Assembly (NCBI RefSeq): GCF_000218685.1
Contig: NW_006763306.1
Coordinates: 1 to 10,941 of the forward strand
From: Serpula lacrymans var. lacrymans S7.9
Lineage: Eukaryota; Basidiomycota; Agaricomycetes; Boletales; Serpulaceae
Direction: 5' to 3'
Length of the DNA stretch: 10,941 nucleotides
A model generated the notes under the pieces. It was not told where the DNA came from, made no database searches, and worked only from the letters and a program-made list of their open reading frames with translations. The first letter of the stretch is position 1. Every line of letters begins with the position of its first letter. Both the position numbers and the translations under genes were made by a program. Of the stretch, positions 5,904-10,941 are shown one piece after another.

Positions 5904-8627
5904 ATGATAGACATTGTGGACCCTATACCTGTACCAGCACCCGATTGGTCGAGTTTTGGAGCTTACAAACGTGTTGATCGCAAAGTCAAACCTGTTCCTG
6001 GAGTATTCCCAGAAGACGCACGTGTCACTCGGTCATTTCCAGAAGACCCACTCCTTTCGCTCCCACCCCTTCCTGTCCTTCCCCCAGAATTCATTCCCAC
6101 GCCGAAGCTCACCAAGGAGCGCCTTTATGACGAAATGAAGCTAAACTCTGATGGATTCTTATGGCCAGAAGAGGAAAAGCTTTTCGCTCACATCATGATA
6201 CTCAATCAGCGCAGTCTTGCCTTCGAGGAAACTGACAGAGGAACGTTCAGAGAAGACTACTTCTCTCCCTACGTCATACCTGTTCTCCCACATGTCCCTT
6301 GGGAATACAAGAACATTCCTATTCCTCCTGGAATCAAGAATGAAGTCATAGAATTGCTCAGAGACAAAATCAAAGCTGGAGTCTATGAGCCTAGCCAGTC
6401 GTCTTATCGCTCTAAGTGGTTTTGCGTTCAAAAGAAGAATGGCAAGATTCGCATCGTCCATGATCTTCAGCCACTAAATGCAGTCACTATCAAAGACTCA
6501 GGAGTACCACCTATCCTTGACGACTTTGTGGAGCCATTTGCTGGTTCTCAATGTTATACTGTGTTTGATCTTTTTTGGGGATTTGATGCTCGGAAAGTGC
6601 ACCCTGACAGTCGTGACCTTACCTCTTTTCTATCGCCACTAGGACTTCTGAGGATTACTTCTATGCCTATGGGATTCACCAATTCCGTTCCAGAATTCCA
6701 GAATTGCATGACTTTCATCTTGCAAGACGAAATTCCGCATATTGCCAATATCTTTGTTGATGACCTCCCAATCAAAGGACCTACTTCTCGTTATGAAGAT
6801 GCAGATGGCAACCCAGAGACCATTCCTGGCAACCCTGGCATTCGTAGATTTATATGGGAACATGCCATTGACGTTCATCGCATTATGCATAGAGTTGGTC
6901 ATGCTGGCGGAACTTTCTCTGGAAAGAAGACTCAGTTATGTCGTCCTCAAGTTGTGATTGTCGGACAAGTATGCTGCCCAGAAGGTCGTCTCCCTGACAG
7001 TACCAAGGTGGACAAGATTCTTAAATGGCCAATTCTCCAGACTCCCAAAGACGTTCGCAGTTTTCTTGGTCTATGTGGCACAGTTCGCATTTGGATCCGC
7101 AATTACTCTGCTCTTGCACGCCCCTTGACAGAATTGTATCGCAAAGGAGCTGAATTTCAATGGGATGAACGCAGACAAGAAGCATTTGATGCTCTGAAGC
7201 ATGCAGTATCTTCTGCACCAGCACTTCACCCTATAAATTATTCGTCACACAACCCAGTCGTTCTTTCAGTTGATACCAGCAAGATTGCTGTTGGTTTTAT
7301 CCTCTCCCAGCTTGATGAAAATGGAAGGAAGCGTCCAGCTCGCTATGGCTCTATTCCCATGAATGATAGAGAGGCAAATTACAGTCAACCCAAGCTAGAA
7401 TTATATGGTCTGTTCAGAGCACTTCGTCATTTTCGCCTTTACATTGCAGGAGTAAAACACTTGCATGTGGAGGTGGATGCCAAGTATATCAAAGGCATGC
7501 TCAACGATCCAGATCTTCAGCCTAATGCCACTATCAATCGTTGGATTCAGGGCATCCTTCTCTTTGATTTCAAGCTCATTCACATACCTGCTGATCGTCA
7601 TCGTGGTCCTGATGCATTATCTCGTCGTCAACCAACAGAGGAAGACTTTGAAGATGCTCAAGAATCAGATGAATGGCTTGATGATATCGCTCTTCTTGTT
7701 GATCTTGCCAGACCTCTCCCATATCACCCTATGTCACTCCCTTCGTTCCTTACCAATGATTCTTCTCAGTATGATACCCTTCGTCGAATCTTCCACTTTC
7801 TTCAAACTATGGAGCTGCCTATATTTTCCTCTCTTCAAGCTCAAAAGCGTTTTGTCAAGCGATCACTTCAATTCTTCTTGAAAGGAGACAGCATGTTCAA
7901 GCGTCGTCACTCTGCTCCTCCTCTCAAAGTTATCTTCAATCCTGACCTTCGACTTCACATCCTTACTGAAGCACATGAAAGGCTTGGTCACAGAGGAGTC
8001 AATGGTGTATTCTCTACAGTCAGAGAGCGCTTTTACTGGCCCCATATGTTACAGGATGTCAAGCATCATATTCGCACCTGCCATGAATGCCAGATTCGAA
8101 GTGTACGCAAAAGTGAAGTCCCACTTACCATCTCATCACCTCCTACAATCTTCACCAAAGTCTATGTCGACATTATGCTCATGCCCAAGGCCAGAGGATA
8201 TCGATATCTTGTTGCTGCAAGAGATGATCTGTCACTTGCTGCAGAAGGAAGAGCATTGAAGAAAGCATCTGCACATAATCTTGCTCGCTTTTTCTGGGAA
8301 GAAATTATCTGTCGCTATGGAGCTATAGGAGAAGTTGTTACAGATAATGGAAGCGAAGTCAAAGGAGCATTTGAAGAGCTTGTGGAACGTTACCAGATCC
8401 CTCATATTCGCATTTCTCCCTACAATTCCAAGGCAAATGGTGTTGTTGAGCGTGGACACTTCATCATAAGAGAAGCACTTGTCAAGTCCTGTGAAGGGAA
8501 TGTCGATTTATGGCCAACCAAGGTCCATCATGCCTTCTTTGCAGACAAGGTCACTACTCGTCGTTCTACTGGATTCAGCCCTTTTTATCTGTTGCACGGA
8601 GTTGACTCACACTACCATTTGATCTGA
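5904..8627 (+). CDS. pol: Pol polyprotein: reverse transcriptase, RNase H, integrase; frameshifted before the C-terminus
   Basis: The product has 907 residues from the ATG at 5904; I prefer this start to 5565 because recognisable sequence begins here. RT spans about 130-400, with D222 in the FDLF motif and the catalytic pair D286-D287 in FVDD, where most Ty3 elements have YxDD. RNase H follows, with D457, E499, D525 and D570 in the expected order, the last within GPDALSRR. The integrase zinc domain is H691, H696, C726, C729 (HX4HX29CX2C). The integrase core has D756, D814 and E849, with 34 residues between the last two. The enzyme would copy element RNA to DNA, remove the RNA, and insert the DNA in the genome. 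The frame ends at 8625-8627, shortly after the conserved TGFSPF stretch. Integrase homology resumes in another frame from about 8612, which implies a 1-nt loss. No chromodomain is present. Confidence 0.95.
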   Translation: MIDIVDPIPVPAPDWSSFGAYKRVDRKVKPVPGVFPEDARVTRSFPEDPLLSLPPLPVLPPEFIPTPKLTKERLYDEMKLNSDGFLWPEEEKLFAHIMILNQRSLAFEETDRGTFREDYFSPYVIPVLPHVPWEYKNIPIPPGIKNEVIELLRDKIKAGVYEPSQSSYRSKWFCVQKKNGKIRIVHDLQPLNAVTIKDSGVPPILDDFVEPFAGSQCYTVFDLFWGFDARKVHPDSRDLTSFLSPLGLLRITSMPMGFTNSVPEFQNCMTFILQDEIPHIANIFVDDLPIKGPTSRYEDADGNPETIPGNPGIRRFIWEHAIDVHRIMHRVGHAGGTFSGKKTQLCRPQVVIVGQVCCPEGRLPDSTKVDKILKWPILQTPKDVRSFLGLCGTVRIWIRNYSALARPLTELYRKGAEFQWDERRQEAFDALKHAVSSAPALHPINYSSHNPVVLSVDTSKIAVGFILSQLDENGRKRPARYGSIPMNDREANYSQPKLELYGLFRALRHFRLYIAGVKHLHVEVDAKYIKGMLNDPDLQPNATINRWIQGILLFDFKLIHIPADRHRGPDALSRRQPTEEDFEDAQESDEWLDDIALLVDLARPLPYHPMSLPSFLTNDSSQYDTLRRIFHFLQTMELPIFSSLQAQKRFVKRSLQFFLKGDSMFKRRHSAPPLKVIFNPDLRLHILTEAHERLGHRGVNGVFSTVRERFYWPHMLQDVKHHIRTCHECQIRSVRKSEVPLTISSPPTIFTKVYVDIMLMPKARGYRYLVAARDDLSLAAEGRALKKASAHNLARFFWEEIICRYGAIGEVVTDNGSEVKGAFEELVERYQIPHIRISPYNSKANGVVERGHFIIREALVKSCEGNVDLWPTKVHHAFFADKVTTRRSTGFSPFYLLHGVDSHYHLI
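8608..8627 (+). other. Apparent 1-nt deletion that breaks pol
   Basis: The pol frame is good up to about 8612 and then reads five further codons into TGA at 8625-8627. Good integrase linker sequence resumes from 8612 in the frame reached by moving one base back. No slippery heptamer (XXXYYYZ) is present. A single lost C near 8612 explains the break best; sequencing error is the alternative. Confidence 0.8.
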
Positions 8628-8665
8628 CAGAAGCGACTTTCCTTGTTCATGGATTCCATACTGCA

Positions 8666-9127
8666 ATGTCAACAGAAGACCTCATTGCTCTGCGCATTCG
8701 TCAACTAGAAAAGAGACAGGATGATTTGCAACAAGCTGCACTCACTATACGCAAAACTCGTCTCAGATCTAAAGCGCAGTTTGAGAAACTCTATGCACGA
8801 AGGATGTTCAAGAACGAATACCAGCCTGGAGAGCTTGTTCTAGTGCGGAATACTCAGGTTGAGAAAGAGCTGGATCGTAAAGCAAAGCCTCGTTACAATG
8901 GCCCTTATGAAGTTGTGCGACGTACTAAAGGAGGATCGTATGTTCTAAAAGAAATGGATGGATCAGTATCACGAAGAGGAATTGCAGCATTCCGCCTACT
9001 TCCCTATTTCAACCGCCACTCTATGCCACTCTTGGACGAACTGGATGACCATGATAACGACCTAGATGAACCAGAAGATGAACCTGACTATGAGCATAAC
9101 GACTCAGATGATGAAGATAACGATTAA
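8666..9127 (+). CDS. Integrase C-terminal (GPY/F) domain, out of frame with pol
   Basis: This 153-residue frame continues the integrase. A helical linker (about 1-50) leads to the GPY/F module, with NGPY at 78-81 and then GGSYVLKEMDG. The tail from 124 is almost wholly Asp/Glu/Asn. The module is known to help DNA binding and multimerisation in Ty3/gypsy integrases. The ATG at 8666 is only the first Met of the open frame. Pol-like sequence in this frame reaches back to about 8612, so this is best read as the separated end of pol and not as an independent gene. It ends in tandem stops, TAA TGA (9125-9130). The tail lacks a chromodomain. Confidence 0.85.
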   Translation: MSTEDLIALRIRQLEKRQDDLQQAALTIRKTRLRSKAQFEKLYARRMFKNEYQPGELVLVRNTQVEKELDRKAKPRYNGPYEVVRRTKGGSYVLKEMDGSVSRRGIAAFRLLPYFNRHSMPLLDELDDHDNDLDEPEDEPDYEHNDSDDEDND

Positions 9128-9130
9128 TGA

Positions 9131-9355
9131 CTTACCTGAATGAATTTTATGCTGACATGACCCTTCAATGTGTTGCCATGTTTCATTCCCTATGACCCTA
9201 CCTTTATGGAAGCAACTGGGGACAGTTGCAATTTCAAGTTGTCCGTGGATGTCATGCACCAAAGTTGATTGGTAGCATGGACAGGTGTCAATAACGAAGC
9301 GAATATTCAAAAAGACTCGCCTTTGCGCCACACAGGCACAGTGCCACGTGGAACA
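9131..9355 (+). other. 3' untranslated end of the internal region, with candidate LTR starts
   Basis: No gene is seen here. There is a purine-rich GGGGACAG at 9218-9225, a TGTCATGC at 9250 after GTGGA, and a TGTC at 9286 after GGACAGG. Either TGTC could mark the true LTR start, paired with GACA at 1712-1715. No classical long polypurine tract exists. An 8-bp palindrome, CCACGTGG (9344-9351), contains a CACGTG box and lies just before the visible repeat. Confidence 0.55.
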
Positions 9356-9560
9356 GTAATTAATATTGCCCTTTTTGAACTTGTGGCTGATCAGCACCAC
9401 CTCTATTAGGCAATCCAGTCACGCTCACCTTTGCTTTTCCATCCGGTACTTTCCGCATTTCGGCATTTCGGCAAATTTTCGCGTCGCCACTGGCTACACA
9501 TTGCATTGCGCCCTCACTTTTGTCGTTTCCCTTACTCCCCTTCCTTTGCCTAGCCCCACC

Positions 9561-10103
9561 ATGGGCCCCTTCCTCTCCTTTTTATTCTCACCCGACGGTC
9601 GTTTCTGGGTCCCCATTTTAGTTCACCTCCTCGTCACCTCCACCCTCCTCCTCCTCATCTTCTTTGCACCCCCACCATTTCTGATGTCACCACTTCCTAT
9701 CCGCTTCCGTCGCCGATCCGTTGACTACCACGTGCCACTGCTGATATCAGCAAAGCCCCGGCGGCCGGTCCAAATAGGGCAACAGGTCCATCTTCATGAC
9801 GTCGATCTGCCATCATATACTATCAAAACATCGGTCGCTCGTCTTGCCTGGTTGGAGCGTGGGTGGGTAATTTTTGAGCTGGAGAAGGTTCATCCCCTTG
9901 CGTCGCCCATGTTCATCGCTGTCCCATTCACTTGGGTACACTTATCATTTGTCCATCGTCTTCGCTACAGCTACACCTACCACACGCTGCCTGGGACTCA
10001 CTTGTTCCAAATTGGAACTACTCCTCTCCCTCCCTCGTTTGATCAGGTGGTCCAACACAACCAGTCCATTGGTAAGGCCATGGAACTGTCAGATTTGGAC
10101 TAG
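9561..10103 (+). CDS. LTR-encoded predicted membrane protein, intact copy, unknown family
   Basis: I do not recognise this protein. The ORF encodes 180 residues and lies wholly inside the 3' LTR. I chose the ATG at 9561 because its context, CCACCATGG, is close to the eukaryotic optimum; the frame is open further upstream but without another ATG. Residues 1-14 are short and hydrophobic. Residues 15-36 form a likely single membrane helix rich in Leu, Val and Ile. A Pro stretch and the basic patch RFRRR (48-52) follow. Residues 53-180 look like a soluble domain rich in aromatic, His and beta-branched residues. The basic patch after the helix suggests that the C-terminal domain is cytosolic. An AATAAA with a GT-rich downstream stretch lies 121 nt after the stop, as expected for a separate transcription unit. 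It may be a captured host gene or an accessory element gene; a chance ORF is possible but less likely. Confidence 0.55.
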   Translation: MGPFLSFLFSPDGRFWVPILVHLLVTSTLLLLIFFAPPPFLMSPLPIRFRRRSVDYHVPLLISAKPRRPVQIGQQVHLHDVDLPSYTIKTSVARLAWLERGWVIFELEKVHPLASPMFIAVPFTWVHLSFVHRLRYSYTYHTLPGTHLFQIGTTPLPPSFDQVVQHNQSIGKAMELSDLD

Positions 10104-10915
10104 GTGGTGGACTGGTGGCTCCAGTTTCTTTTTTTTCAGCAGAACATTCATTTACAGTGCGATTATTTTTGATTTTTGAATCATTTTTATGGACACATAT
10201 TTTTTTTAGAATGCCTGACTGACAATAAAGGAACTGTGTTGATACTGATAGTGTTTTGCCTTGCTCTTTTTTTACTGCATCTTCCCATGACATCATGATT
10301 TTCCTGCTCTCTTTTTGCTATTGGACTTTACTTTATGGCTGTACAAACCTGTGATATTACTCACAGCATTTATTGTTCTATCCCTTTCTTTTCTTTTTTT
10401 GACAATCTTATCCTGTACTACCTACGCAGGATTCGTCAGCGTACATTCCTTCCTTCATATTCTTTCTCATTCTTTTTGCACAGCTATACTGTGCATAGCC
10501 TACTTCTCTTTTACTATATAAACCCCTGTATTTTACCTTGTAAAAAACAACAAGAACTCGATTCCAGACTTCTTCTCTAATCTTAAGTCCACTTCTTACT
10601 GCTACTTGTGATCCAGTGTGGTCACAACACTTCCCACTTCTACCACTGTTAACTGCTGTCATCGTCACTCGTCACTTTTGAAAGAGATTGTCATCCCCTT
10701 CGATTAGAGTCCTTCTGAGCACTACAGTTTGTGCGTCAGGAGCCTGCTATCACTGGGAACCTCGTCACCTCGTCATCCTCGTTGTTCTCAAACCTACCTT
10801 GTGCTACAATTAGCAAGGTAGTGCTCGTCTATACTCGCCACAAACCCCCTATCTTTCTATAAATTCAACTATCCCTCCTCCTCAAAACCCACACTCATAC
10901 ACCTCTGGGTTTTAC
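10104..10915 (+). other. Non-coding second half of the 3' LTR
   Basis: This repeats 749-1560 with two differences (10113 and 10358). It carries the poly(A) signal at 10224, the inverted repeat at 10477, the TATA box at 10515 and the leader hairpin at 10796. No gene is accepted here. The TATA box points rightward into the flank. Confidence 0.7.
10224..10260 (+). terminator. Poly(A) signal, 3' LTR copy
   Basis: This is the same AATAAA (10224-10229) and GT-rich element in the right LTR. It is suited to end transcripts of the intact LTR ORF at 9561-10103. It could also end transcripts running through from pol. If so, those RNAs would lack the region downstream of the TATA box that template switching needs. 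Confidence 0.5.
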
Positions 10916-10941
10916 TGTCTCATAGCGCCCGTCAGACCACC
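10916..10941. other. Unrelated flank beginning TGTC, possibly another LTR
   Basis: After T10916 this 26-bp end no longer matches 1561 onward. It begins TGTC, the usual start of a Ty3/gypsy LTR. It may be host DNA next to the element or the first bases of a different element inserted in the 3' LTR. It is too short to decide. Confidence 0.4.

Larger units (their letters stand above)
1..10915 (+). mobile_element. Ty3/gypsy LTR retrotransposon, near complete
   Basis: Two near-identical direct repeats flank gag-pro, a small membrane-protein ORF and pol, all on the + strand. The pol order is RT, RNase H, integrase, which is the Ty3/gypsy order; in Ty1/copia the integrase precedes RT. All catalytic residues of protease, RT, RNase H and integrase core can be seen. 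The LTRs differ at only six positions over 1,560 bp, which implies a recent insertion. The integrase tail is separated by a frameshift, so this copy probably needs help in trans. The left edge is cut by the window, so a target-site duplication cannot be tested. The basidiomycete assignment is inferred from protein style, not from a search. Confidence 0.95.
9356..10915 (+). repeat. 3' LTR (true start may be 9250 or 9286)
   Basis: This is the right copy of the terminal repeat, offset 9355 from the left copy, with no indels. It carries the intact version of the LTR-encoded ORF. It is followed at 10916 by sequence unrelated to 1561 onward. No purine tract lies directly before 9356, where one expects the plus-strand primer. 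Upstream, TGTC occurs at 9250 after GTGGA and at 9286 after GGACAGG. Either could be the real LTR start, because the left copy upstream of base 1 is not visible for comparison. The boundary is therefore a minimum. Confidence 0.9.

Noticed and set aside
8605..8630. Programmed -1 frameshift in pol
   Set aside because: There is no slippery heptamer, and recoding here inside the integrase would be unprecedented as far as I know; a 1-nt deletion is simpler.
9001..9127. Chromodomain at the integrase C-terminus
   Set aside because: The tail is only acidic residues; no aromatic chromodomain pattern is seen.
1..10941. CRISPR array, tRNA or rRNA genes
   Set aside because: No regular short repeats with spacers and no tRNA or rRNA structure were recognised on either strand.

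Overview
The window is almost entirely one Ty3/gypsy (Metaviridae-type) LTR retrotransposon, read left to right on the + strand. The host is most likely a basidiomycete fungus, probably an Agaricomycete. I infer this from the pol sequence style (FVDD reverse transcriptase box, an integrase core of the kind common in mushroom-forming fungi), the C/T-rich promoter and leader style, and the absence of bacterial gene organisation. No host gene is visible.

Layout. A direct repeat of 1,560 bp is present at 1-1560 and 9356-10915 (constant offset 9355, no indels, six substitutions by eye, about 0.4%). These are the LTRs, but both are probably incomplete here. The left one is cut by the window edge. 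The right one stops at 10915, where unrelated sequence beginning TGTC starts. A primer-binding-like site at 1718, preceded by GACA at 1712-1715, and TGTC candidates at 9250 and 9286 suggest that the true LTR is TGTC...GACA and about 1.8 kb long. Each LTR looks bipartite. Its first half holds an ORF for a predicted 180-residue membrane protein with a strong start context and its own AATAAA signal. Its second half holds a TATA box and a leader with no ATG for 928 nt before gag.

The internal region holds gag-pro (1911-5270), a small predicted single-pass membrane protein (5323-5559), a pyrimidine-rich spacer (5560-5903), pol with RT, RNase H and integrase (5904-8627), and the integrase C-terminal domain in another frame (8666-9127) after an apparent 1-nt deletion near 8612. 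gag-pro would supply the capsid-like particle, nucleocapsid and protease; pol would supply reverse transcription and integration. Unlike many Ty3/gypsy elements, gag-pro and pol do not overlap, so pol needs splicing, internal initiation or its own promoter.

Most interesting points: a gene-like ORF inside the LTR (intact on the right, stopped by a CGA-to-TGA change on the left), a second small membrane protein between gag-pro and pol, the ATG-free leader, a poly(A) signal upstream of the TATA box, and a possible nested insertion at the right edge. This copy looks young by LTR divergence but is probably not autonomous because pol is frameshifted.
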